This document shows, piece by piece, positions 33,529 to 42,786 of a stretch of DNA of 64,000 nt (position 1 is its first letter; the number at the start of each line of letters is the position of its first letter). The stretch covers positions 1,454,501 to 1,518,500 of the forward strand of contig NZ_CP101462.1 of NCBI RefSeq assembly GCF_024362205.1. Direction: 5' to 3'. The position numbers and the translations under genes are program-made. Below the pieces are notes generated by a model. It did no database searches. It worked only from the letters and a program-made list of their open reading frames with translations, and was not told the DNA's origin. This DNA comes from Exiguobacterium aurantiacum (GTDB lineage: Bacteria; Bacillota; Bacilli; Exiguobacteriales; Exiguobacteriaceae).

Positions 33529-34821
33529 TTGAAAAAGTTAGTCGGTTTACTTGTACTATCCACCGGGTTATTGAGCGGTTGCGGCGGGGAAAAACCAGAC
33601 GTAGTGAACTTATCGTACGTCGACGCGCATTGGACCGTCAGTAAGTATTCGTTAGAGCAACCAGAAGCCCTCGAATCGGTCGATGAGACACTACAGGCCT
33701 GTACCGGGGACTTGACGACCGAATTAAAAGGGGATTTGACCGTGTACGATACGGTCATCGCGAATCGCCATCAGATGACCGATACGGGAGATGAATATGC
33801 CTATAAATCGGTGACGTACATCAAAGGCGATGAGAATTATGCACTTTGTCGTGATATGCTCTCGGAACGCTTTCAAGCAGAGGTCATCGAGTCGTTCCCC
33901 CAATTTGTTGATACACAGAAAGGAAAGCGAATTCAACGAAACCCGTTCATCGAACCTGCCGATGAGACCACTCAAGCAACATTCCTCGATGCGGATGGAT
34001 TATTGGAGCCGAGTAATTCTGTCGAACCTTTTCCTGATACCGTCGTCACGTTCACACCAGCCTTCCACGGTGAGATGGAATTGACCATTGGAGATCGACC
34101 GGTCGCATTTCCGGTGCTGATGTTCGACCCGATGATGGCACACATAGATGAAGTCAAAGTCGCAATCGGATATCACCCCGATGAAAAGAAGCCCTATATT
34201 TTAATGATGCTCGCGGACCTCTATTTCTCGATGAGTCCGTTAGATGAGATTGTCGACCCGTTAAAAGGAGAGCTGACATATGAAGAGTTGAAAGTTAAAC
34301 GGCTGCCGCTTCATTCGGAACTGTTGCCCGACAAATCCTATCCATTGTATGAGTTCAGTTATATCCGTGACGGGAAAGCGGTGACCGAGATTGCGACCAT
34401 TACATATCGTGCCTCTGAACTGTTGACGATTTCTGAACAAAAGGCGCTCAAGGACAATCCGGACGAGCAGTATATGCCGGTTGTGTCAGGTCCACTGATT
34501 TACCTACACGAGAAACGGTTCAACAGCGAATCGATATTGACGTATCCGACCGTGCTGCGTGCGGCCGGTAACGAGATGGATGACCTCATTCAAGCAATCG
34601 ACTCTGCTGAGCCGACGAAGCGCACGGGTGATCAAGGGAACTATCCTTATCTCACAATCGTCGACGGACTCAAGGGACAAGAGTTCGAGGTGACATATAA
34701 ACAGCGCTCGAAGAAGCTGGATATTTACGTGACGGACCGATCGACCAAGGAGACGTATAAACTGACGAGCGAAGGGGCAGAGACATTCTTGTCCTACTTC
34801 CCTGATTTGAAGACGAAATGA
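33529..34821 (+). CDS. Lipoprotein of unknown function, paralog A (430 aa)
   Basis: TTG start after AAGGGG. Signal peptide with lipobox LLSGC (Cys at about 18) and a mature part of about 412 residues. It shares aligned segments with the next gene, such as VTYIKGDENYALCR versus VTYVEGDAVYALCR and GQEFEVTYKQRSKKLDIYV versus GQQFEVSYQQRSKKVDVYV. No known domain is recognised. It heads a three-gene lipoprotein cluster on the same strand. Lower GC than its neighbours by eye. Confidence 0.75.
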   Translation: MKKLVGLLVLSTGLLSGCGGEKPDVVNLSYVDAHWTVSKYSLEQPEALESVDETLQACTGDLTTELKGDLTVYDTVIANRHQMTDTGDEYAYKSVTYIKGDENYALCRDMLSERFQAEVIESFPQFVDTQKGKRIQRNPFIEPADETTQATFLDADGLLEPSNSVEPFPDTVVTFTPAFHGEMELTIGDRPVAFPVLMFDPMMAHIDEVKVAIGYHPDEKKPYILMMLADLYFSMSPLDEIVDPLKGELTYEELKVKRLPLHSELLPDKSYPLYEFSYIRDGKAVTEIATITYRASELLTISEQKALKDNPDEQYMPVVSGPLIYLHEKRFNSESILTYPTVLRAAGNEMDDLIQAIDSAEPTKRTGDQGNYPYLTIVDGLKGQEFEVTYKQRSKKLDIYVTDRSTKETYKLTSEGAETFLSYFPDLKTK

Positions 34822-34832
34822 GTGGGTGGAAC

Positions 34833-36083
34833 ATGAAGAAACGAGTGTTGATGGCCTTTTCACTGCTATGCTTGACAGCAGGCTGCTCAGAAGACGTGGA
34901 CGTCGTCCACTATGGCCATATCGAGGAACACTGGCAGGCCGAACGGGTCACGATGAACAGTCAGGAGCCTGTAGTGGATGCCGAAACAATTTTGAACCAA
35001 TGTGAAGACGAGGAACGATTGGCCGAACTAGCTGGAGAGACATTTTCTGTTCTCGGGATGGCCTACGCGACCCGGGCCCCGTTTACGACTGACGATTATG
35101 ATGGATACAGTTTCAACGAAGTGACGTATGTCGAAGGAGATGCGGTCTATGCGCTTTGTCGATCAGACCGGATGGACGGGATGTACCGGGCCGTCGAAAT
35201 TGAGGCGCGACCTGCCTATTTGAAAGACGAGGTGGGAACGGAAATCTCGTCTCTTCCGACCATTCATGTCGCGACCGACAATGAGCGGGACGCGTTACAT
35301 AAACCGGACGCCTTCTATGAGGAAGGACAAGACATCGAACCGTATCCGGTCACGCTCATGAGAATCTCGCCCGGATTTACCGGCACGGTCGAGATTGGGA
35401 TTGGAGAAGGAGGCTACTTCAACCCATCCTTCGACTTTTCGCCGGACCTTAGACCGTTCGATGTGTTTATCGCTCTAGGGCGACATACGGAGACGAACAT
35501 GCCTCTTTTACTTACGTCTTATGGCGGTGATTGGGCTCGCTATTCCTCCTCAGTTCTAGAAGATGCCGACTTGCTCAATGGGGCGGACAGTCTGACCTTC
35601 CGTCGGGTATTCGAAGGTGGAACGATGGAACCGATGACAGCCTATCCGTTATATGACCTCACGGTTGATCTGGATGGAGAAATGGTGACAAAAACCTTGT
35701 CGATGCGTTATCGACCTAGCCACCTCTATACGGATACAGTCGAGCCGAAAGAGAAGACCGTCGCTTACCTCCATAAGTATCCGTATCACCGGGAAGTCCC
35801 ACTGCCTTACCCTGATGCTGTGAACGTGAGCGGCGAGGCGTATGGTCGATTGGTCGAAGCTATCGAGACCGCGAGCCCGTCGACGAAGAGTGGTGAGACG
35901 AAAGACTATAAGTGTTTGACGCTATTGCACGGCAATCTCGGTCAACAGTTCGAGGTCAGCTACCAGCAACGATCGAAAAAAGTCGATGTCTATGTGAAGG
36001 ACGTGAAGACCGGGGAAGTATTCAAAATGTCGAGCGTCGGGGCGGAGACGTTCCAAGAACTGTTCCCACAGGCGTTCGAATGA
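34833..36083 (+). CDS. Lipoprotein of unknown function, paralog B (416 aa)
   Basis: ATG at 34833 (MKKRVLMAFSLLCLTAGC, lipobox LTAGC) lies 11 bases after paralog A's stop codon; GGGTGG is the ribosome site. It is clearly a diverged duplicate of paralog A by several shared blocks, ending GAETFQELFP versus GAETFLSYFP. Both contain a conserved ALCR and one or two other Cys that might form disulfides. Extracellular, function unknown. Confidence 0.75.
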   Translation: MKKRVLMAFSLLCLTAGCSEDVDVVHYGHIEEHWQAERVTMNSQEPVVDAETILNQCEDEERLAELAGETFSVLGMAYATRAPFTTDDYDGYSFNEVTYVEGDAVYALCRSDRMDGMYRAVEIEARPAYLKDEVGTEISSLPTIHVATDNERDALHKPDAFYEEGQDIEPYPVTLMRISPGFTGTVEIGIGEGGYFNPSFDFSPDLRPFDVFIALGRHTETNMPLLLTSYGGDWARYSSSVLEDADLLNGADSLTFRRVFEGGTMEPMTAYPLYDLTVDLDGEMVTKTLSMRYRPSHLYTDTVEPKEKTVAYLHKYPYHREVPLPYPDAVNVSGEAYGRLVEAIETASPSTKSGETKDYKCLTLLHGNLGQQFEVSYQQRSKKVDVYVKDVKTGEVFKMSSVGAETFQELFPQAFE

Positions 36084-36101
36084 ATGAGGAGGGGTGCTCT
36101 G

Positions 36102-36506
36102 TTGAAACGCATGTTGGCAGGATGTGTCATCTGTATGGGACTGCTGCTCGGCGGTTGTGCCAGTAGCGAGGAAAACTTGGACCCGTCTCGCATCGACTAT
36201 GAGACGTTAAATGCTGACGGCGACTATGGGCCGACACGCACCATTACCGATGCTGAGACGAATGCCGTACTTGCTCAAATGACCGAGGCGGTCGTTTGGG
36301 AAGACCAGCCCGTCCCAATCGAGCGGGAACCCGATGTGGAAGCGACGTTTGTCTACACGCCGGACGATGCGCCGGAGCGTTCGCTCGACTTCGGGATTTG
36401 GTACGAAGAACAGATGATCGGCGGCATCAATCCAAAGGACAGCCGGGGCGAACTCACGACCGAACAAGTCACGTTGTTGCAAGCCATCTTCGATGAATCG
36501 GAATGA
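36102..36506 (+). CDS. Small lipoprotein of unknown function (134 aa)
   Basis: TTG at 36102 lies 7 bases after GGAGGGG; the in-frame ATG at 36084 overlaps the region before the ribosome site. Lipobox LLLGGC (Cys near 19). The mature part is acidic and short. Third member of the lipoprotein cluster; it shows no clear sequence similarity to paralogs A and B. A terminator follows. Confidence 0.7.
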   Translation: MKRMLAGCVICMGLLLGGCASSEENLDPSRIDYETLNADGDYGPTRTITDAETNAVLAQMTEAVVWEDQPVPIEREPDVEATFVYTPDDAPERSLDFGIWYEEQMIGGINPKDSRGELTTEQVTLLQAIFDESE

Positions 36507-36510
36507 TCAA

Positions 36511-36540
36511 GGACTCGTGCCAGGCACGGGGCCTTTTTTT
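36511..36540 (+). terminator. Terminator of the lipoprotein cluster
   Basis: GGACTCGTGCC pairs with GGCACGGGGCC, with one A-C mismatch in the stem, followed by seven T. Confidence 0.85.
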
Positions 36541-36590
36541 GATGACCAGCTTCAAAGAGAACAATTGGAAAACACTTCAAATTCAAGATA

Positions 36591-36618
36591 TTGACTCGAT
36601 TTCAAAAACTGATACTAT
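36591..36618 (+). promoter_or_regulatory. Candidate promoter of the PAS-chemoreceptor gene
   Basis: TTGACT (36591-36596), 16-base spacer, TACTAT (36613-36618), about 95 bases before the coding start. Confidence 0.5.
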
Positions 36619-36712
36619 TCAGGACTATTATCACAAGGTACACTTGAATTCCGCTGCATTACAGGAACAAAGCACTACAGGAAATCGAGAAAAGAAGGTA
36701 GGAATAATCGGA

Positions 36713-37618
36713 ATGGAACTGACAACAACCGCTAGTCTCTCATCCCCTGACGTGCTCCGCGCCCTCGAGACCAACGTGGCGATGATTCGATTCGACCGTC
36801 AACGACGCGTCGTCGATGTGAACGACCTCTTCGCCAAGGCGATGAAATATAAACGTGAAGAAATGATTGGGATGCACCATCACTTGTTCTGTACTCCGGA
36901 TTTTGTCAGCAGCCCGGACTATCAAGCGTTTTGGAACAAACTGTTCGACGGCTTCAGCTCGGCTGACAAAATCGAGCGGATTGACGCCCGAGGTGACTCG
37001 ATTTGGCTCGAGGCGACGTATATGCCGATTTATGAACAGGACGATGTCGTCGGTGTCGTCAAAATCGCCTCCGACATCACGAGTCGCCAACAGACGATTG
37101 AGGAGTATGCGCGCTCGTTCCGTGACATGGCCGATAACCTTGACGACCGGGCCCGTCGTGGTATGGCGGAGAGTCAACAGTTGAAGCAGACGATCGAACG
37201 GCTTGACGCGGACTCGAACCAGAACTTGAAGATGCTCGCGAACTTGCAGGAGCAGGCAGCCGAAATCACGAAAATCGCCAGTACGATCAAGGAGATTGCC
37301 GCCCAGACGAACCTGTTGTCGCTCAACGCCGCCATCGAGGCCGCGCGGGCAGGGGAGCACGGTCTAGGGTTCAACGTCGTCGCGACCGAGGTTCGTAACT
37401 TGTCACGTCTCGTCGAACGCGCCGTCATCGAAGTGCGTGCGAACACGGACGGGATGAACAAAGAGCTCATCTCGATCGTCGAAGGTGTCTCTCGTTCCAG
37501 TGCAGACATTCAAGAGAGTGTCCGCATCATGGAACAGACGCTCGAACGGTTTGAGCATATCGAACAGTCGGCCGAATCGTTAAACGGCACGGCCGAGCGG
37601 TTTACGTCCGCCATCTAA
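36713..37618 (+). CDS. Soluble PAS-domain methyl-accepting chemotaxis-like protein
   Basis: Cytoplasmic signalling protein of 301 residues. A PAS sensor domain at about 15-130 (NVAMIRFDRQRRVVDVNDLFAKAMKYKREEMIGMHHHLFC, then IWLEATYMPIYEQDDVVGVVKIASDIT) is joined to a shortened MCP coiled-coil domain whose hairpin tip reads KEIAAQTNLLSLNAAIEAARAGEHGLGFNVVATEVRNLS. No membrane helix and no HAMP. It may sense redox or a small ligand inside the cell and talk to CheA/CheW. ATG at 36713 follows a weak AAGGTAGGA site; the frame is open to 36503. Confidence 0.87.
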   Translation: MELTTTASLSSPDVLRALETNVAMIRFDRQRRVVDVNDLFAKAMKYKREEMIGMHHHLFCTPDFVSSPDYQAFWNKLFDGFSSADKIERIDARGDSIWLEATYMPIYEQDDVVGVVKIASDITSRQQTIEEYARSFRDMADNLDDRARRGMAESQQLKQTIERLDADSNQNLKMLANLQEQAAEITKIASTIKEIAAQTNLLSLNAAIEAARAGEHGLGFNVVATEVRNLSRLVERAVIEVRANTDGMNKELISIVEGVSRSSADIQESVRIMEQTLERFEHIEQSAESLNGTAERFTSAI

Positions 37619-37672
37619 AAAAAACCAATCGGACATGCCCCCATGCAAGGGACACGTTCAATTGGTTTTTTT
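37617..37672. terminator. Bidirectional terminator between the MCP and the peptidase genes
   Basis: AAAAAAAACCAAT (37617-37629) pairs with ATTGGTTTTTTT (37661-37672) across a 31-base loop that folds further. Confidence 0.8.
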
Positions 37673-38314
37673 GATTTGAAGCGTATGGCCATGCTGTTTC
37701 AACCAGGCCATCGCGCCGGCGACGTCTGGATACACTGACGCAAGCTTCGACCAGAACGCTTTCGAGTGGTCGAAATGGACGAGATGGACCCATTCGTGGG
37801 CGATGACATAGTCCATGACGTCCTGCGGGGCGAGCATGAGCCGGACGTTGATCGAGATCGTCCCGGTCGAGCTGCACGACCCCCAGCGCGTCTTTTGGTG
37901 GCCGATTCGGATTCGGCTCGCCTTCACGCCGAGCTGTCGTTCATAGTGGGGGGACCTTTCAATCACATAGGCAAGGGCCCGTTCGCGGAGCCAGACCTCG
38001 TACGCTTTCCGAAGCGATGACTCGTCCCACGTAGCGGGACAGTGAAAGTTTTCACTGTCGAAACGGAACCTTGTCTCGGTATTGCTTTTGACGAGCGGAA
38101 ACGTCTCTCCGTGCAAAAACAGTCTGTCGGCTGGTATGACGTCACGCTTAGGTAGTGCAGCGAGGCGATCTTCAATCCAGCCGGCATGTTCCGTTAATAT
38201 TGTCTCGACGACCCGGTTCGGGAGCCGCGCCGGAATCCGCAGCTCGATCCCGTCCGGTGTCACGAAGAAGGCTGCTCGTTTCCGGCGTTTATGGCGGATG
38301 ACGGTCACGGTCAT
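37658..38314 (-). CDS. YgjP-like zinc metallopeptidase (DUF45/M48-type)
   Basis: Soluble protein of 218 residues of the YgjP/DUF45 family. HEWVH (HExxH) at 173-177 and the downstream HFDHSKAFW supply zinc ligands; RIGHQKTRWGSCSSTGTISINVRLMLAP precedes them and is highly conserved in the family. Biological substrate unknown. Start at ATG 38314, which follows AGGAGG; 20 further codons upstream are open but lack a site. Divergent from the PatB-like gene. Confidence 0.88.
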   Translation of the reverse strand: MTVTVIRHKRRKRAAFFVTPDGIELRIPARLPNRVVETILTEHAGWIEDRLAALPKRDVIPADRLFLHGETFPLVKSNTETRFRFDSENFHCPATWDESSLRKAYEVWLRERALAYVIERSPHYERQLGVKASRIRIGHQKTRWGSCSSTGTISINVRLMLAPQDVMDYVIAHEWVHLVHFDHSKAFWSKLASVYPDVAGAMAWLKQHGHTLQIKKTN

Positions 38315-38430
38315 CGGGTTCACCTCCTTGAAGTATCTCGGTCGATTATAGCCGACGCTCCCCGAATCCGCCATCGTTTTGCGGACTCGAACGCTCGTTT
38401 TTTGTTACAGTAGGAGTAGGAGGGATGAAC

Positions 38431-39603
38431 ATGAAATCAATCTTACATCAATCGCTTGACCGGACGGGAACGGATTCGGTGAAATGGGACGGGCTCGACC
38501 GCTGGTTCCATTTGAAAGAGGACGTCTTGCCGCTCTGGGTCGCAGACATCGATATCCGCACGGCACCGTCCATCTCGGAGGCGCTCGCGGCACGAGCCGC
38601 GACAGGGGAGTTCGGGTATACGCTGTTCTCAAGAGACGCGCAGGCTGCCGTGAGCTCCTGGTATGAGCGCCGTCACAAGCTCAAGGTCGATGCCGATCAC
38701 GTCCTGTTCTCGAACGGCGTCGTGCCTGGATTGACGCATATCGTCGAGGCGTTGACAGATGAAGGGGATGGGGTCGTCATTCAGTCGCCCGTCTATCCGC
38801 CATTTCATGAACTGGTCACTGGGTTAAAACGGGAGTTGCTCGACGCCCCGCTTCGTCAAGTCGATGGCCGCTACGAGATGGACTTTGATGCGCTCGAGAC
38901 ACAGATGCGCAAGGCGAAGCTGTTCTTGCTCTGCTCGCCGCATAACCCGGTCGGACGGGTATGGACCGAGTCCGAGCTGAAGCAAGTCGTCGAGCTGGCG
39001 CGTCGCCATGACGTCATCCTCGTCGCGGATGAGATTCATGCCGACTTGACCTATCCGTCACAGCGACACACCGCCCTCAACCGCCTTGATGACTCGGTCA
39101 TCACGGTGAGTGCCCCATCGAAGGCGTTCAATATCGCGGGGCTGTTCGCATCGTACATCATCTGTCCGGACGACGCGATGCGAAAACGGATCATCCAAGT
39201 CCAAAATAAACACCATGTGCTGCCGACACCGTTCGCGAACACGGCCATCATCGCGGCCTATACGGATTCGCGGGCCGAGCGTTGGCTCGACCAGTTGACG
39301 GCCGAACTCGAGGAGCAGGCGACGTATCTCGTCAATCGGTTCAATGAGGAACTGCCTCAATTGAAGACGTTCCTGCCAGAGGCGAGTTATCTCCTGTGGA
39401 TCGACTTCGCGGCGCTCAACCTAGAACCGGAAGCACGGAAGAAGTGGCTACATGAAGAGGTCCGTCTGTTCTTGTCGCCAGGTCGCCCGTTCGGCGAGTC
39501 GGGCCAGACGTTCGAACGGATTAATTTTGGGACGTCGCGCGCCGTTCTCGACGAGGCGTTCAAACGTCTTACGGAACATGCCGACGGAAAGGCGTTTGTA
39601 TGA
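38431..39603 (+). CDS. MalY/PatB family cystathionine beta-lyase-like aminotransferase
   Basis: Fold-type I PLP enzyme of 390 residues. PLP lysine K231 in SAPSKAFNIAGL; VADEIHADLTYP holds the PLP-binding Asp; DSVKWDG and PLWVADIDIRTAPSISEAL are N-terminal signatures of the MalY/PatB group. These C-S beta-lyases cleave cystathionine or cysteine to pyruvate and ammonia. Here the enzyme may make homocysteine or degrade cysteine. ATG 38431 has AGGAGGG at 7 bases; ATG 38425 touches it. Not linked to the S-box operons. Confidence 0.9.
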   Translation: MKSILHQSLDRTGTDSVKWDGLDRWFHLKEDVLPLWVADIDIRTAPSISEALAARAATGEFGYTLFSRDAQAAVSSWYERRHKLKVDADHVLFSNGVVPGLTHIVEALTDEGDGVVIQSPVYPPFHELVTGLKRELLDAPLRQVDGRYEMDFDALETQMRKAKLFLLCSPHNPVGRVWTESELKQVVELARRHDVILVADEIHADLTYPSQRHTALNRLDDSVITVSAPSKAFNIAGLFASYIICPDDAMRKRIIQVQNKHHVLPTPFANTAIIAAYTDSRAERWLDQLTAELEEQATYLVNRFNEELPQLKTFLPEASYLLWIDFAALNLEPEARKKWLHEEVRLFLSPGRPFGESGQTFERINFGTSRAVLDEAFKRLTEHADGKAFV

Positions 39604-39673
39604 TTCGAGAAACGGGAAAAATTTCACAATGAGCCACACTAGAACGATGGCCACGGAAAGCGAGTGAATGTGA

Positions 39674-40885
39674 ATGGAGACGATCAATTGGAAAAAGAAG
39701 ATGGAGGAACAACTGAGGCGTAGCGGATTCACGTTACAAGTCGAGAACATGGCCAACCTCGGTCTGACGGAGATTCATGCGTCATCATCCCCATTGATCT
39801 CGTATCCGCTCCGAATTCGCCTGTACGTCCGCATGGGTTGGCTCATGTGCACGGTCGATGCGACATCGGTCGACCGGAACGAAGATCATCCGCTTTTCGA
39901 ACGGATGATCGCCGCCGTGTTCGAGCGGATCGTCCGTCACCTGTATCACGCCTACGACTTCCATGTCTTGACGTATATCGGCAACACCGGTAATTACATC
40001 GCGCCAAAAGAATCAGAGACGGGAGAAATCGTGCGCTTGCTCGCGCAACTGTGGACCGACCGCTCCTATCTGCACCTCGAGACGTATGAAGAGTATCCGG
40101 CCCTATACGTGACGCCACCTTGGGCGCACCAAGCCTACGCGTTCGAGAGCACAGAGGACGAATGGATCATCTATGCGGGCCGGAGCGGCCGTCCGGCGAC
40201 GGACTATCGCGCCGACGGGACAGAACTCAAACCGCATCGCCTGGCCGAAGGAGACTTGTTCTTCCCGGTGCATCGCATCCAAAAGGACCGCGGCACGCTC
40301 GCGCTCGCCGAATGGTTGCGGCTCGAGCGCCGCGAGGTCGAGGATTTCATGCTCGCCTTCATGAAGACGATTCAGAAATTCGACCCCGCTTTCGGCTATT
40401 CCTGGGGCGGGACCGACACGTTCTTCCACGGGGTGCCGGTCGAACCGTATGCACAAGTGCTCCGACTCGAGAGCGGAAAACGGCGCTACCGGGTCATGAA
40501 CAACTCGGCTAAGCGGCTGTTCGCCGTCGGGAACGACCCGCTGGAATGTTTGAAAGAAGTGGAACAGACGCTCCGGACGGTGCGCTTGCCGGAGCAACGG
40601 GTCTCCTCGCTCGGTCAGCTCGTGATGGGCATCTGGCAACAGTTCGAGCCCGATGAATCGACCTATATCCAGGAAGTCGCCTATCGCGGCATTTCCCAGT
40701 TCCAAATCGAAGAAAAGATTGGCCACGCCTTGGCGAACCGCCAACGCGTCCGCTGGGTCGAGAAGTCCGACCCGCACCAATCCATCATCGAGTTCGCCCA
40801 TCTGCGGATTTCATTCCCAAAACGACCACCCGGTATCGTCACCGTCGAGCCGGTTGAATCTTCCTATGAGAGAGGTGCCCTATGA
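39674..40885 (+). CDS. Hypothetical protein (403 aa)
   Basis: Soluble, charged, aromatic-rich protein. No signal peptide or membrane helix. No motif I recognise. Overlaps the next gene by 4 bases (ATGA), so they are co-translated. The ribosome site is poor (GAGTGAATGTGA). Codon use matches neighbouring genes, so it is not obviously foreign. Confidence 0.65.
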   Translation: METINWKKKMEEQLRRSGFTLQVENMANLGLTEIHASSSPLISYPLRIRLYVRMGWLMCTVDATSVDRNEDHPLFERMIAAVFERIVRHLYHAYDFHVLTYIGNTGNYIAPKESETGEIVRLLAQLWTDRSYLHLETYEEYPALYVTPPWAHQAYAFESTEDEWIIYAGRSGRPATDYRADGTELKPHRLAEGDLFFPVHRIQKDRGTLALAEWLRLERREVEDFMLAFMKTIQKFDPAFGYSWGGTDTFFHGVPVEPYAQVLRLESGKRRYRVMNNSAKRLFAVGNDPLECLKEVEQTLRTVRLPEQRVSSLGQLVMGIWQQFEPDESTYIQEVAYRGISQFQIEEKIGHALANRQRVRWVEKSDPHQSIIEFAHLRISFPKRPPGIVTVEPVESSYERGAL

Positions 40886-42021
40886 GAATCGTTGACGCAC
40901 GTGCCATGTCAATCAGCCATGAGGATTTAATCGCCGTCACCGAGACGTCCGTCTACTATCGGGAGAAGACCGGCGAGACGAGTTTCTCGATTTATCGTTA
41001 TGATGAAGAGGATGGTGCCGTCACACCGATCAGTCATCGCGTCTATGAAGACTACGGCATCTCGAAACTGTTCGTCAGTGACGCCCGCGTCTACTTCTTG
41101 AACGAGACACCAGACCGGACCGGTGTCGTCCGTACGGAGTTGATCGCGTTCGACTATCGCTCCGGACAAGAGGATGTGCTGGCGACGTTCGAAAAACGTG
41201 GCAACAGCACGCTCTATTGGGTGCTCGCGGACCGTTACTTCCTCTTCTTGACGAGTTTTGGCGATACTGACGAGGCTTGGTTGTATGATGCGGAGACGGC
41301 GTTCCAAGAGCGGATCCGCGACGAGCGGCTCGTCGGGCATGCCGGCAAGTTCCGTGAGCTCTATCTGTTCTCGACCGAACTCGATGGCGTGCCATACGTC
41401 GTCTGTAACACCCGGTTGGATGAGTTTGCCTATTATGAGGCACTCGAGGGCGGACGGGTCTCTCCGGACGATGCGATCGACCATTCGGAGGCGATTCTAA
41501 TCTGTTCGCTCGATGAGGCGGTCGAGGCGATCCGGTCCCGCCAAGACGAGATTCCGTTCGAGGACTTGATTCGGCTGCATGGGGAAGGGGACACGGTCCA
41601 ATACTTGGGTGAACGGGACAAGCGTCTCCGGTTCTCGACTTTCGTCGATGAGGCGAACGAGGAGACGATTTATGAGCTGACGGCTCCGGACGTCCTCCGT
41701 GAAGTGGCCGTCGTCGACTGGGGCGCCTATGAACCGATCGACTTCACGTACGATGATGTCGGCTCGACGATTTTCATCAAGGTCGAAGAATCGGCGGACC
41801 ACACCGAACTGATTGACGCGACGACCGGCGCCCGCTTCCTCGACACGGCTCCGTTCGAGCGCGTGCTCGCCTCGAACTATTTCATCCATGAGTCGGCGGA
41901 GGGTGTCAATGGGGGCGTGAGCGTCTTCAATCTCGAGACGAACGAGCGACAAACGTTCGAAGATGCTTATTACACGGTACTCGATGAGACCATCGTCATC
42001 TTATCGACGAAACAGTTATAA
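40882..42021 (+). CDS. Hypothetical protein, possible beta-propeller (379 aa)
   Basis: Soluble, strand-rich protein with repeated aromatic-acidic patches (for example SVYYREKTGETSFSIYRYDEEDG, RVYFLNETP, YFLFLTSFGDTDEAWLYDAET), which suggests a beta-propeller. No catalytic motif. ATG overlaps the previous gene. Its terminator has been split by an IS3-family element (see 42024-43753). Confidence 0.6.
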   Translation: MRIVDARAMSISHEDLIAVTETSVYYREKTGETSFSIYRYDEEDGAVTPISHRVYEDYGISKLFVSDARVYFLNETPDRTGVVRTELIAFDYRSGQEDVLATFEKRGNSTLYWVLADRYFLFLTSFGDTDEAWLYDAETAFQERIRDERLVGHAGKFRELYLFSTELDGVPYVVCNTRLDEFAYYEALEGGRVSPDDAIDHSEAILICSLDEAVEAIRSRQDEIPFEDLIRLHGEGDTVQYLGERDKRLRFSTFVDEANEETIYELTAPDVLREVAVVDWGAYEPIDFTYDDVGSTIFIKVEESADHTELIDATTGARFLDTAPFERVLASNYFIHESAEGVNGGVSVFNLETNERQTFEDAYYTVLDETIVILSTKQL

Positions 42022-42023
42022 CG

Positions 42024-42037
42024 AAAACACCTGAACC
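42024..42037 (+). terminator. Left arm of the terminator split by the IS3-family element
   Basis: AAAACACCTGAACC, just after the stop codon at 42019-42021. It is the perfect reverse complement of GGTTCAGGTGTTTT at 43740-43753. The IS occupies the loop. Confidence 0.85.
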
Positions 42038-42039
42038 AA

Positions 42040-42042
42040 TTA
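42040..42042 (+). repeat. Target-site duplication (TTA), left copy
   Basis: TTA flanks the IS on the left; the same triplet is at 43729-43731 on the right. Three-base duplications are usual for the IS150 group. Confidence 0.7.
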
Positions 42043-42111
42043 TGATATGCTCCCCAATAGGTAGACAGATGAAATAACAAATCTGTTTATCTGATTGGGG
42101 AGTGTTTTTTT

Positions 42112-42786
42112 ATGGCGAGAAGTCGGCATTCGATCGAACAAAAACTGGCTGCGCTGCGCATGATGGAAGAAGAAACCTATACGTGGAAGGAAATCATGGA
42201 AGCGCATAACGTCTCTGAGAATACCCTCCGGGTGTGGAAAGTGAAATTCGATACCGGCGGGATCGACGCGTTGAAGGAATCGAGGACCTGGAGACATTAC
42301 ACCAAGGAACAAAAGATTGCCGCCGTCCGTGACTATCTCGATGGGGCCACCACGGTGGAAGTCCTCTCCAACCATCAAATCAGTGATGGATCTGTTCTTC
42401 GAAAATGGATTAAGAAGTATACTAGTCATAGCGAGTTAACAGATTCGAGAAAAGGGATGAATCGAGCTATGACAAAAGGAAGAAAAACTACATTCGAAGA
42501 GCGCTTCGAGATCGTGAAATACTGTTTGGAGAATGGACGCAACTACCAACAGACCGCGGAACAATATCAGGTGTCTTATGGGCAAATCTATGGCTGGGTC
42601 AAGAAGTATGACACGGACGGGGCAGAAGCGCTCCTGGACCGCCGTGGGCGTACGAAGCCAGAGGACGAACTAAGTGAAGAGGAGAAGCTGAAACGCCGGA
42701 TCCGGCAAATGGAGCTTGAGAACGAACTTCTTCGTGCGGACAACCTGTTCCTAAAAAAGTTAGAGGAGATCGAGAGGAGGTCGTGA
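42112..42786 (+). CDS. IS3-family OrfA (helix-turn-helix protein)
   Basis: 224 residues with two helix-turn-helix units: one at about 9-50 (KLAALRMMEEETYTWKEIMEAHNVSENTLRVWK) and one at about 130-170 (FEIVKYCLENGRNYQQTAEQYQVSYGQIYGWVKKY), then a coiled coil (EEEKLKRRIRQMELENELLRAD). It binds the ends of the IS. The last codons contain CTA AAA AAG, a slippery A-AAA-AAG that allows -1 frameshifting into OrfB. Confidence 0.9.
   Translation: MARSRHSIEQKLAALRMMEEETYTWKEIMEAHNVSENTLRVWKVKFDTGGIDALKESRTWRHYTKEQKIAAVRDYLDGATTVEVLSNHQISDGSVLRKWIKKYTSHSELTDSRKGMNRAMTKGRKTTFEERFEIVKYCLENGRNYQQTAEQYQVSYGQIYGWVKKYDTDGAEALLDRRGRTKPEDELSEEEKLKRRIRQMELENELLRADNLFLKKLEEIERRS
42750..42758 (+). other. Slippery heptamer for -1 ribosomal frameshift
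   Basis: CTAAAAAAG gives A AAA AAG in the OrfA frame. A shift by -1 continues as KKVRGDREEVVISQV and joins OrfB to make the fused transposase, as in the IS150 group. A GAGGAGG stretch just downstream may also start OrfB alone. Confidence 0.65.
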
